From an uncultured Alphaproteobacteria bacterium (lineage in GTDB: Bacteria > Pseudomonadota > Alphaproteobacteria > Micavibrionales > Micavibrionaceae): a stretch of DNA of 25,014 bases. How positions within the stretch are numbered: the first letter of the stretch is position 1; each line of letters opens with the position of its first letter. The notes beneath the pieces were generated by a model that was given only the letters and a program-made list of their open reading frames with translations, did no database searches and was not told where the DNA came from. The translations under genes and the position numbers were made by a program. Where the stretch lies: positions 1-25,014 of the forward strand of contig CAMLJM010000030.1 in the NCBI GenBank assembly GCA_946480475.1, given 5' to 3'. Of this stretch, positions 15,921 to 22,118 are shown piece by piece.

Positions 15921-16058
15921 GTATCTCCTATGACACTGTGAAATCTCGAAAGAGACCAAAACAGTATCTCCTATGACACTGTGATGATGCTTATGTGAAT
16001 TAAAAAACGGCTATCTGTGTCACTAGAGATACAGCCTGTATTTCCCATGACACCGTGT
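15921..16058. repeat. Iteron-like repeat cluster
   Basis: A 21-base unit beginning GTATCTCCTATGACACTGTG occurs exactly at 15921-15941 and 15964-15984 (43 bases start to start). A third copy at 16038-16058 has 4 changes. An inverted, weaker copy lies at about 16015-16033, where the minus strand reads GTATCTCTAGTGACACAG. Copies of this length and phasing beside DNA-binding-protein genes resemble plasmid iterons or a multi-site operator. There are too few copies and the spacers are too irregular for CRISPR. Confidence 0.7.
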
Positions 16059-16104
16059 TTTAAATTTTGACCTTTTCTTGATGCTCTATTGTTTACAAAG
16101 CAAA

Positions 16105-16134
16105 ACCCCCGCCTATTACAGCGGGGGTCTTTTA
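16105..16134. terminator. Bidirectional intrinsic terminator
   Basis: ACCCCCGC (16105-16112) pairs with GCGGGGGT (16121-16128), loop CTATTACA. It is followed by CTTTT on the plus strand and by TTTTG on the minus strand. It lies about 110 bases past the end of the PemK gene and probably ends the leftward integrase-to-PemK gene series. Confidence 0.8.
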
Positions 16135-16171
16135 CGTCGTGGCGGAGATTGCAATCTCTATTGCCACGACG
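16135..16171. repeat. Nested palindrome
   Basis: Outer arms CGTCGTGGC (16135-16143) and GCCACGACG (16163-16171) enclose a perfect 14-base palindrome, GAGATTGCAATCTC (16146-16159). The result is a stem on which a second stem sits. There is no T-run. It lies between the terminator and the PemK stop. Similar nested dyads are found at nick sites and protein-binding sites; the role here is unknown. Confidence 0.55.
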
Positions 16172-16238
16172 GCCCTTGGTAGGGTCTTAAAGCCTGATGC
16201 CTAGGCAGAGCAGGTATTCCATTGTCGATTCTAAATCG

Positions 16239-16664
16239 TTAAATAAGTCTTAACAAGTCATTAAAACCTATGCCTGCAAGGACGGCACGTTTTACGCCTT
16301 TAAGGTCTTCTTCGTCAAGACAATGCCTACAGTAACGGCGCTTCCCATATTGGTCTTTTTTAAGCCGGATTAGATCTAGGCGTTCAAATCTTACCGTCAT
16401 TGGGTGGTCTCCAACGGCCCAAAAAGGATTCCCGTTCCACGGCGCCGGTAGCGGTGTTGCTAGGTTAATTTCATAGTGATATGGCATAATTGTGTGTGGC
16501 TCTGTAGTAGAAAGAGGCACAATAGTTACTAGATTTCCACGGTGCTTTAATTTAGGTGAAATCGCTACAACTGGCCGTGCCTTAACCATTTCAGGTGCAG
16601 CCATATCCCTAGGATAGGTGCAAATGAATATCTCTCCAGGCTTAGGATGATAAAGTAGGGTCAT
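16239..16664 (-). CDS. PemK/MazF-family toxin-like protein
   Basis: The 141-residue product has the PemK/MazF pattern: PGEIFICTYP near the N-terminus, the KARPVVAISPK strand with the conserved Arg-Pro, NLVTIVPLSTTEP, and WAVGDHPMTVRFERLDLIR. Such proteins are usually ribosome-independent mRNA endoribonucleases paired with an antitoxin gene just upstream. Here the gene upstream encodes a 136-residue winged-helix protein that does not look like a MazE or PemI antitoxin, and the 73-base gap holds none. A four-Cys/His cluster late in the protein (RRYCRHCLDEEDL) is unusual for the family. I see no clear ribosome site. Sure of the family, unsure of toxicity. Confidence 0.78.
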   Translation of the reverse strand: MTLLYHPKPGEIFICTYPRDMAAPEMVKARPVVAISPKLKHRGNLVTIVPLSTTEPHTIMPYHYEINLATPLPAPWNGNPFWAVGDHPMTVRFERLDLIRLKKDQYGKRRYCRHCLDEEDLKGVKRAVLAGIGFNDLLRLI

Positions 16665-16737
16665 AGCAAAAGTTGTAAAGTGAAGGGAACAAGTTTTATA
16701 GATCTCAGGAAGATTTATGTATAGGTTTTATGGGTAT

Positions 16738-17148
16738 TTATCCCCTGTACTTTTCTTGGTTTTCGTAATTATGGGCAGGCCATTTTCTCCATTCATTCGA
16801 AGGAACTTGGCCATTAAGAACTTCATGTGTCATTGCCCAGCGCCTTGAGGTTTTTGTCTTTAATCGGAAATCAGAATCGGCGCAGATTTTAATAAATCCT
16901 CGATCTTGGAGATCCGAAAAGGCTCTGCCGGCCGTATTGGGGCTAACGTTCAGAAGGCGGCCCGCTTCCCGGCAGGACAGAGGAATTTTTCCGTTATTGT
17001 TCCCATTATAACGCCGGCGAATATGAACCCATAGGATTTGGGCCTCTGCGGACAGTGATTGCCACGCCGGGCTGTCCATCATGTCATGGCGAAGCATGAT
17101 GAAGGAAGGGGCGTTTCTGCCCCTTCTGTCCATTCTACCTCTTGCCAT
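16738..17148 (-). CDS. Winged-helix protein, possible replication-associated
   Basis: The product is 136 residues. After a basic start (MARGRMDRRGRN) comes FIMLRHDMMDSPAWQSLSAE, then a helical stretch with IRRRYNGNNNGKIPLSCREA and a helix-turn-helix (GRLLNVSPNTAGRAFSDLQD) with wing RGFIK (about residues 60-90). A strand LKTKTSRRW follows. This type is common in integrated elements and plasmids of Alphaproteobacteria and resembles DNA-binding domains of small replication or regulatory proteins. It starts one base after the preceding gene's stop, as part of the xis operon. The iteron cluster 0.7 kb downstream could be its target; that link is inference. Confidence 0.68.
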   Translation of the reverse strand: MARGRMDRRGRNAPSFIMLRHDMMDSPAWQSLSAEAQILWVHIRRRYNGNNNGKIPLSCREAGRLLNVSPNTAGRAFSDLQDRGFIKICADSDFRLKTKTSRRWAMTHEVLNGQVPSNEWRKWPAHNYENQEKYRG

Positions 17149-17149
17149 G

Positions 17150-17533
17150 TTAACTCCCAGCTCTTTCTATGAGAGTAACGGGAGTCAGTAGTATGTACCG
17201 CCCGTGCCAGCCCTCTAGATGCTCCTCTCGGATCATCTGAATATTGAGGCCCATCTTTCTAAGGTCGTGTATGTAAGCAGAAAGGCGTAGCGCCCAAGTT
17301 GATATTTCAAGAGCTGTTACACCTTGAGCTCCGGCAATAACTAGTGCCAGAAGAGCTCGAGCTGTCTGTCCCTTAACAGATGACTGCTGCCAATTACCAG
17401 CATCATCTATATATCTAAAACTAAGATTCCGGCGTTGTCTGCTCGGAGATGCTGGGCTATTATTTGAGAACTGAATATAACCCGATCCATCAGAAGCCCC
17501 GCCCGCCAGTGGGGTTTTTGTTTGTTCTGTCAT
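17150..17533 (-). CDS. Winged-helix (HTH_39-like) DNA-binding protein
   Basis: The 127-residue product has a disordered N-terminus and then, from about residue 55, the motif KGQTARALLALVIAGAQGVTALEISTWALRLSAYIHDLRKMGLNIQMI with a C-terminal strand pair ending WHGRYILLTPV. This is the short winged-helix type found beside excisionase and integrase genes in phage-like elements. It begins 3 bases after the excisionase stop and ends 1 base before the next start, so the three are one transcript. A role as element repressor or activator is likely but the target is unknown. Confidence 0.75.
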   Translation of the reverse strand: MTEQTKTPLAGGASDGSGYIQFSNNSPASPSRQRRNLSFRYIDDAGNWQQSSVKGQTARALLALVIAGAQGVTALEISTWALRLSAYIHDLRKMGLNIQMIREEHLEGWHGRYILLTPVTLIERAGS

Positions 17534-17536
17534 GGA

Positions 17537-17710
17537 TTACGCCTCCAGTGTTTGAGGTAAGGAGGAAACCCAGCGTTCAAGCTCGGCTTTTTCTATCAGG
17601 GTTCTGCGACCTACTTTGCGAGCAGTAATGCTGCCGTTTTTAATGTGGCGATAAAGCAGCGAGCGTCCAATTTTTAGCGTGCAGCAAGCTTCTTGTATTG
17701 TCAGTAGCAT
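17537..17710 (-). CDS. AlpA/excisionase-like small HTH protein
   Basis: I translated this by hand. The 57-residue product starts MLLTIQEACCTLKIGRSLLY, then RHIKNGSITARKVGRRTLIE, and ends WVSSLPQTLEA. This is the HTH_17/MerR-like helix-turn-helix of AlpA and excisionases, with the typical I-x-AR-K-GRRTLI wing. AAAGGATT precedes the ATG at 17710. Its stop is followed after 3 bases by the next gene's ATG. Excisionases of this kind bend DNA at the attachment site and may activate integrase transcription. Two direct repeats CTACAGACA (17738-17746 and 17758-17766) lie just upstream and could be its operator. Confidence 0.85.
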   Translation of the reverse strand: MLLTIQEACCTLKIGRSLLYRHIKNGSITARKVGRRTLIEKAELERWVSSLPQTLEA

Positions 17711-17737
17711 TGGTAATCCTTTGTATTAGTGGTTAAC

Positions 17738-17766
17738 TACAGACAAAGGATGACAGCTACAGACAG
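17738..17766. promoter_or_regulatory. 20-base-spaced direct repeats upstream of xis
   Basis: CTACAGACA at 17738 and again at 17758, two helical turns apart, 28-57 bases before the excisionase start codon. The arrangement suits cooperative binding by a small HTH protein, possibly autoregulation. Confidence 0.4.
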
Positions 17767-17785
17767 ATAGCGCTTTAAAGCACCA

Positions 17786-18454
17786 TCAACTTTTTGATAT
17801 CTGTAACCGGATTGTGTTTACAGAGGCGGCAATCTTATCTCTTTTCTTTATAATTTCAGCTACAGCACTGGCACTTAGATCTGGCCTGTCCTTCCAGACC
17901 ACCTTCGCCGATTTTTGCCATGCCCTGTATCTGCCCAGCGCCTCATTTTTTCTCCTACTATTCTCGGCCTTCATAGCATTCCTAAAGCCCGTGGCCGTTT
18001 TTCGGCCGTCTTGGATAACCTTCTCCTCTTTAAGAAGCCAAAATTTTTCAGCACCAAGGGTAGCGTGAAGAATGTGGTAGCAAGCTTTATGCGCATTTCT
18101 GGGTATGCTTAGTGCAGTAACTGAAGCCAGAAGGGCCTGTCTAGCCATACGGCTATCATACACAAGCTTGTAGGCGACCGCTGTACCGTCTATTTTTCCG
18201 GCGTCAATACGCTCCAGGTATAGATGGAGTGCTTCCTCGCTATTGATTCCAGCGTTGCTAATAAATCCCTGTGCAATTAGGAATTCTTCAGCTTTAAATA
18301 TCCACTCGTTTAATTGGTCAGCAACAATACCATCGCAAAGAGCAGGGTCAGTATCCCAAGTACTGTTAAGTTTCTTTGGGAATGCATCATTTATCACTTT
18401 AATAAGGCCGTATGCAGATTCTGATTTCTTATACCCAGCGCCCTTGATAACCAT
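17786..18454 (-). CDS. Element protein of unknown function following the integrase
   Basis: I start it at the ATG at 18454 (MVIKGAGYKKSESAY), which has AGCAGGTGG at the right distance and follows the integrase stop directly; a longer frame to 18514 lies inside the integrase gene. The product is 222 residues, mostly helical. A basic C-terminal half (about 150-222) has GRKTATGFRNAMKAENSRRK, GRYRAWQKSAKVVWKDRP and SASAVAEIIKKRD. The last part, with DLSASAVAEIIKK and ASVNTIRLQIS, looks like a small helix-turn-helix. Proteins of this type often follow P4-like integrases in alphaproteobacterial elements. No defined function is known to me; DNA binding is possible. Confidence 0.72.
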   Translation of the reverse strand: MVIKGAGYKKSESAYGLIKVINDAFPKKLNSTWDTDPALCDGIVADQLNEWIFKAEEFLIAQGFISNAGINSEEALHLYLERIDAGKIDGTAVAYKLVYDSRMARQALLASVTALSIPRNAHKACYHILHATLGAEKFWLLKEEKVIQDGRKTATGFRNAMKAENSRRKNEALGRYRAWQKSAKVVWKDRPDLSASAVAEIIKKRDKIAASVNTIRLQISKS

Positions 18455-18455
18455 A

Positions 18456-19685
18456 TCAAACCACCTGCTTAAAGTTGGCTCTGATGATTTTTCCACCCAG
18501 CGCAGCAGCATCAAGATAATCGGCCCAGTCCTGCATCATTCTGGTACGTTCAGACAAGAACTCGGCTCGGTCGTAGGCAGCATCAATCTTATTTCGTGGG
18601 GCATGCGCGAGTTGTCGGTCAACGACCTCGTGTCGATAGCCCAATTCTTCTTTGATAGTGGACATAGCTAGGGCACGGAAACCATGACCCGTCATTTGCC
18701 CTTTATAACCTAGGCGCTTGATAGCGCTTAAGATTGTGCCGGTACTCATAGGATTAATCGGGCGTACCTGGTTAGGGAATACCCAAGGTGTATCAAGGCC
18801 GCGTGTCTCTTCTTTCTGCTCTGAAAGGAGGGCTATAACTTGACTAGACAAGGGCACAATATGCGGTTTACGCATCTTCATGCGCTCGGCTGGGATATGC
18901 CACTGTTGCCGCTCCAAATCAAATTCATCCCAGCGGGAATGGACAAGCTCGCTTGTACGGACAAAGGTCATCATGAGGAGCTTAGTCGCTCTAACTGTTT
19001 GCGGGTAAAGGCGCTGGGTGTTCCTATCCAGCTTCTGCAGGAACTCAGGGATTTGTTTTGTCGTCAGGGCTGCAAAATGGCCACGCTTAAAAGCTTCCAG
19101 TGTGCCTCTGAGATCCAGTGCTACATTCCGGTCAGCTCTTTCCGTACCAATTCCATAAGCGAATATCTGCTCACACATTCCGCGTGAACGGCGGGCGAGT
19201 TCATGGGCGCCGCGGTTTTCCATTTTGCGAATGGCGACCAGAAGAATTGAAGGCGTAATATCGCGAACGGGCATGCTGCCGATATGCTTGAAGATATCCT
19301 TCTCAAGGCGGTAGAGAATGGCTTCGCCATGTTTCTGTGACCATTTCGCCTTGTTCTTGTCGTGCCACTCGCGAGCTAGGCTCTCGAATGTATTCTCTGC
19401 TTCCTGCAGGGTGGCTTGTTTTGTGGCCTTTTTAACTGCTGAAGGATCCTTACCCTCGGCAAGAAGGCGGCGGGCCTCCGATGTCCTCTCCCGGGCCTGC
19501 TTCAGGGATACGTCAGGATAAACACCAAGCGCCAAGAGCTTCTGCCGACCCAGATAGCGATACCGGAAACGCCAATATTTGGAGCCGTTTGGCATAATTT
19601 CGATATACATGCCGTGGCCATCAGCCTTTTTATAAGGCTTATCTGCCGGTTTCATGGCTCTGCATTCAGTGTCTGTGAGCGCCAT
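18456..19685 (-). CDS. int: P4-type tyrosine integrase (DUF4102 arm-binding domain)
   Basis: The product is 409 residues and complete. Residues 1 to about 90 are the DUF4102 arm-type DNA-binding domain: LTDTECRAMKP, DGHGMYIEI, YWRFRYRYLGRQKLLALGVY, with SLKQARE. A core-binding domain follows (about 97-180). The catalytic domain has Arg243 (FVRTSELVHSRW), Lys in RMKMRKPH (about 270-273), His334-x-x-Arg337 (GHGFRALA), His361 (LAHAPRNKID) and the nucleophile Tyr371 (AAYDRA). All active-site residues are present. Such integrases recombine at tRNA 3' ends, and a tRNA-Met 3' fragment lies 177 bases upstream of the start. The 3' end joins the 222-residue gene without a gap. Confidence 0.96.
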   Translation of the reverse strand: MALTDTECRAMKPADKPYKKADGHGMYIEIMPNGSKYWRFRYRYLGRQKLLALGVYPDVSLKQARERTSEARRLLAEGKDPSAVKKATKQATLQEAENTFESLAREWHDKNKAKWSQKHGEAILYRLEKDIFKHIGSMPVRDITPSILLVAIRKMENRGAHELARRSRGMCEQIFAYGIGTERADRNVALDLRGTLEAFKRGHFAALTTKQIPEFLQKLDRNTQRLYPQTVRATKLLMMTFVRTSELVHSRWDEFDLERQQWHIPAERMKMRKPHIVPLSSQVIALLSEQKEETRGLDTPWVFPNQVRPINPMSTGTILSAIKRLGYKGQMTGHGFRALAMSTIKEELGYRHEVVDRQLAHAPRNKIDAAYDRAEFLSERTRMMQDWADYLDAAALGGKIIRANFKQVV

Positions 19686-19687
19686 AG

Positions 19688-19739
19688 TGGTGGTATCTCC
19701 CCTGATGGTATCTCCCAGACTAGCCTATTTATACCACCA
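19688..19739. promoter_or_regulatory. Repeat-rich control region upstream of integrase
   Basis: TGGTGGTAT (19688-19696) and ATACCACCA (19731-19739) form an inverted repeat around a 34-base spacer. Inside, TGGTATCTCCC occurs twice (19691-19701 and 19706-19716, 15 bases apart). The octamer GTATCTCC is also the start of the iteron unit at 15921. These could be arm-type integrase sites or operators. Confidence 0.5.
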
Positions 19740-19791
19740 GTTTTGGGGGTTGCGGGCAATCAGAGAAACACGTCAAGATACATAGATAAAC

Positions 19792-19816
19792 AAAAAACCC
19801 TTGCTGGACAAGGGTT
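19792..19816 (-). terminator. Intrinsic terminator between tRNA remnant and integrase
   Basis: On the minus strand AACCCTTG, loop TCCAG, CAAGGGTT, then T4G: a good rho-independent terminator. It is 46 bases past the 3' end of the tRNA remnant and would stop leftward readthrough into the integrase. Confidence 0.75.
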
Positions 19817-19861
19817 CTGAAGGCGTATACAGTCATTGGTGGACGTCAGGGGTATGGATAT

Positions 19862-19905
19862 TGGTGGCGGTGGAGGGACTTGAACCCCCGACACAAGGAT
19901 TATGA
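19862..19905 (-). other. 3' fragment of tRNA-Met(CAU), integrase attachment core
   Basis: On the minus strand the 44 bases begin TCATAATCCTT in the anticodon loop and stem. They continue with a 5-base variable loop, a good T-arm (GGGGG TTCAAGT CCCTC), the acceptor 3' strand CACCGCC, A and CCA. Bases 5' of the anticodon loop do not form the anticodon stem, D-arm or acceptor strand, so the gene's 5' half is absent. A half tRNA next to a P4-type integrase is the usual signature of an attachment core duplicated on integration. The CAU anticodon and loop TCATAA point to elongator tRNA-Met; tRNA-Ile(CAU) cannot be fully excluded. Confidence 0.85.
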
Positions 19906-20118
19906 TTCAGCCGTTAATCTTTTAGAAATCGCAATGACTTAACAGGTTTAATAGCCGTGGACGTAGGCTACATCAAATCTTAGAGCATAAATCCCCTTAA
20001 TATCTAATAAGTCTATGTTGGCCAGAACAATAGGCCTTTGTTACCCCCTTGTTACCCATGAAGGCGATTTCCAAATTAATTATGAGCGTAAACGTTCAAT
20101 ATCTCGCATTGTAGGATA
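19906..20118. other. Non-coding gap right of the tRNA remnant
   Basis: No gene is visible and no tRNA 5' half follows. The only notable content is the 19-base repeat at 20039-20057. Confidence 0.5.
20039..20057. repeat. 19-base direct repeat, copy 1
   Basis: TGTTACCCCCTTGTTACCC, itself two TGTTACCC units 11 bases apart. It is identical to 24484-24502; flanking bases differ. The pair brackets the phosphatase/DUF4173/two-component module. Confidence 0.75.
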
Positions 20119-20448
20119 TCACTGGGGCAATCCAATGTGCCGGAGGACTTTTGATTTTAAAATTTCAACCAGTGTCGCGTCCATATAATCATAGTTGTCT
20201 GGGATACCTAGAACGACAAGTTTCTTAGCACTCATGCGGGATCCAAACATCTTGTTCAGTCTGCGGCGATGAATGCCTTCCATAGCGAAAATAATGTCGG
20301 CCCACTCAATGAGATCTTCAGAGACAGGGTCGTCCGCATCAAGACTGGTTCCTGCGGACATGGTTGTGATTCCCGGGTACTGGCCGAAGACAGCCTCAGC
20401 TGTAGGACTGCGAAGGCGATTTTTGCTGCAGATAAAAAGAAGATTCAT
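20119..20448 (-). CDS. Low-molecular-weight tyrosine phosphatase family protein (COG4551-like)
   Basis: I start at the ATG at 20448 (MNLLFICSKNRLRSPTAEAV) because the family starts there; a longer frame uses a GTG at 20481 inside the intergenic repeats. The product is 109 residues. The P-loop CSKNRLRS (Cys7 to Arg13, Ser14) fits CX5RS. The SAGTS strand and WADIIFAMEGIHRRRL match the family, and GIPDNYDYMD (81-90) supplies the general acid Asp. It belongs to the short COG4551-type phosphatases, about 40 residues shorter than classical LMW-PTPs. It is transcribed divergently from the DUF4173 operon across a 143-base gap. The substrate is unknown. Confidence 0.88.
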   Translation of the reverse strand: MNLLFICSKNRLRSPTAEAVFGQYPGITTMSAGTSLDADDPVSEDLIEWADIIFAMEGIHRRRLNKMFGSRMSAKKLVVLGIPDNYDYMDATLVEILKSKVLRHIGLPQ

Positions 20449-20463
20449 AGTTAATTTATAACC

Positions 20464-20511
20464 TCTGCACAAAATCTGCACAATATTTACGATGAAAAAT
20501 CACGCCGTGAT
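20464..20511. promoter_or_regulatory. Repeats in the divergent promoter region
   Basis: TCTGCACAA occurs at 20464-20472 and 20475-20483, one helical turn apart. ATCACGCCGTGAT (20499-20511) is a palindrome with a single central base. Both lie between the divergent phosphatase and DUF4173 genes and are candidate operators, perhaps for the response regulator at 22115. Confidence 0.4.
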
Positions 20512-20591
20512 CATCATGCCTGCACGATTATCTGAGACAATGAATAGATCAGACCTACAAGATTTATCCATGTTTTCAGGAGCAGATATCA

Positions 20592-22118
20592 ATGAGAGCC
20601 GCACTTTTTAGAAAATCTTTATATTCAACAAAGTTAAAAGCCGCTGCATGCGTAGCCCTGATTTTACTAGCCGATTTTCTTTTTTATGGAGAACTGACGG
20701 GCTGGACGATCGGTGGCTTCTGTGGGGTTGTCCTCGCATTCTTCCTGCTTGGGAACCCTATGGCATTAGGTTCGAGGTCAGGGAAGGTCATTTCAGTACT
20801 GACTTTCCTGCAGTGTTTGCTCCTGATCGATACTCCAGATCAACTATCCTTCATGCTTTATCTTGTTGGGCTGATAATACTCGCCATTATCAGCAGGGGA
20901 TATCGTTACGATAATGCATTGATATGGCTCCATGCGGCAGCGGCCTTCCTGCTTTCAGGAATAAGCAGAGTTTCAAGAGACGCACGGAAATATAACAAGG
21001 TAGCCAAGCGCAGAAAGGCTGCCGGTGCCTTTGAGAAATTTCTGCGTGGCTGGATTCTACCTGTTATTTTTACGGTTACCTTTATTGCCCTCTTTGGCAG
21101 TGCCAACCCTATAGTAACGGGCTGGCTTGATGCCATAAACTGGCAGGCTGCCGGAGATCTGTTGCGGATCAAACGTATTCTATTCTGGGTTATTCTTGCC
21201 GTCTTCCTGTGGCCTTTCCTGCGCCCACGCATGAAAATTATCAGCCCTGTTAAAGTGACAGAGATATCCGGTGAGGGCAGTGTTATAAGCTGGCTTTTTT
21301 CACGGGAAGCGGTTGTCAGGTCACTGGTTATTTTTAACCTGTTGTTTGCTTGCCAGACAATCATGGACGGTATGTATCTGTGGGGCGGAACAGCACTGCC
21401 CGAGGGTCTTACCTATGCGGAATATGCGCAGCGTGGGGCCTATCCGCTTGTGATTACAGCCTTACTATCTGCGGTCTTCGTGCTGGTAGCTATGCGACCA
21501 AATGCCGGAACCGGTGATAGCAATCTGGTGCGTAAACTTGTCTTTGCCTGGATCGCGCAGAATATATTCCTGGTAATTTCTTCTATCTGGAGAACTGGGC
21601 TGTATATCGAGGAATACTCTCTCACATATCTGCGCTTTGCAGCGCTTATCTGGATGGGGCTGGTGGCATGCGGGCTTATACTTATTATTGTGCGCATAGC
21701 TTGTCGTAAATCCAACGTCTGGCTTATCAATATGAATACCTTGGTGCTTTTCTCCGTGCTGTATCTTTGCAGCGGTACGAATGTTGCTAACGTGATCGCA
21801 CAATATAACGTCCGCCATAACTGTCATGTCTCAAAGGAGGGGAGTTGCTTGGATATTGGGTATCTACGAGAACTTGGCCCAGCGGCTTTGCCGGCCGTTC
21901 ACTGGCTTCAGCAGCAACAGACCCAAGGCGTCCCCCAATTGGCGATAAAAGCTGTAGAGGTTCATTTCGAGCGCCTTACTAGGAAAAGGCTTGCTAGCTG
22001 GAGAACATGGACATTTCAGGCATATCGGCTTTCAAGATATCAAAACTCTGCTAAAATAGGCCAATATTACGGGCCTCTCCCAGCGGATCTTTTATACTAC
22101 GAGACGATTTATAGATGA
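20592..22118 (+). CDS. DUF4173 domain polytopic membrane protein
   Basis: The 508-residue product has roughly ten hydrophobic helices through residue 400 and a soluble tail. The DUF4173 signature is clear: LFACQTIMDGMYLWGGTALPEGLTYAEYAQRGAYPLVITALLSAVFVLVAMRP, here positions about 250-305. The tail, from about residue 405 (NVRHNCHVSKEGSCLDIGYL) to the end, has two Cys residues and an acidic/aromatic C-terminus. A good AGGAG site precedes the ATG. The stop shares ATGA with the response-regulator gene, so the membrane protein and two-component pair are co-translated. The pairing recurs in Alphaproteobacteria as I recall. Function is unknown; a membrane sensor or envelope partner of the kinase is a plausible inference. 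Confidence 0.87.
   Translation: MRAALFRKSLYSTKLKAAACVALILLADFLFYGELTGWTIGGFCGVVLAFFLLGNPMALGSRSGKVISVLTFLQCLLLIDTPDQLSFMLYLVGLIILAIISRGYRYDNALIWLHAAAAFLLSGISRVSRDARKYNKVAKRRKAAGAFEKFLRGWILPVIFTVTFIALFGSANPIVTGWLDAINWQAAGDLLRIKRILFWVILAVFLWPFLRPRMKIISPVKVTEISGEGSVISWLFSREAVVRSLVIFNLLFACQTIMDGMYLWGGTALPEGLTYAEYAQRGAYPLVITALLSAVFVLVAMRPNAGTGDSNLVRKLVFAWIAQNIFLVISSIWRTGLYIEEYSLTYLRFAALIWMGLVACGLILIIVRIACRKSNVWLINMNTLVLFSVLYLCSGTNVANVIAQYNVRHNCHVSKEGSCLDIGYLRELGPAALPAVHWLQQQQTQGVPQLAIKAVEVHFERLTRKRLASWRTWTFQAYRLSRYQNSAKIGQYYGPLPADLLYYETIYR

Larger units (their letters stand above)
15512..16238. other. 727-base non-coding region with repeats and palindromes
   Basis: I see no gene here. Contents from left to right: possible gene remnant 15540-15720; the tail repeat and a further ATGGCGTCAGAAAACTTC half-copy (15741-15758); the second tail repeat (15774-15828); an iteron-like cluster (15921-16058); a bidirectional terminator (16105-16134); and a nested palindrome (16135-16171). 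The density of ordered structure is what a replication origin or recombination control region would show. Confidence 0.6.
13692..19018. repeat. Interspersed 9-base motif GGCGCTGGG, nine copies
   Basis: Plus-strand copies start at 13692, 14002, 15289 and 19010; minus-strand copies (CCCAGCGCC) start at 13798, 15542, 16836, 17934 and 18434. Near-copies lie at 15267, 17569, 18496 and 18929. Many are preceded by AA or CAA (AAGGCGCTGGG). Copies lie in the integrase genes, other coding genes in different frames, and both left-end hairpins. I found none elsewhere in the window. A random 9-mer should appear about 0.2 times in 25 kb counting both strands. Confidence 0.75.

Noticed and set aside
15921..16058. 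Possible CRISPR array
   Set aside because: Only two exact copies and irregular spacing (43 and 74 bases); no cas gene in the window.
19862..19905. Complete tRNA gene
   Set aside because: The D-arm, 5' acceptor strand and 5' half of the anticodon stem are absent upstream; only the 3' part is present.
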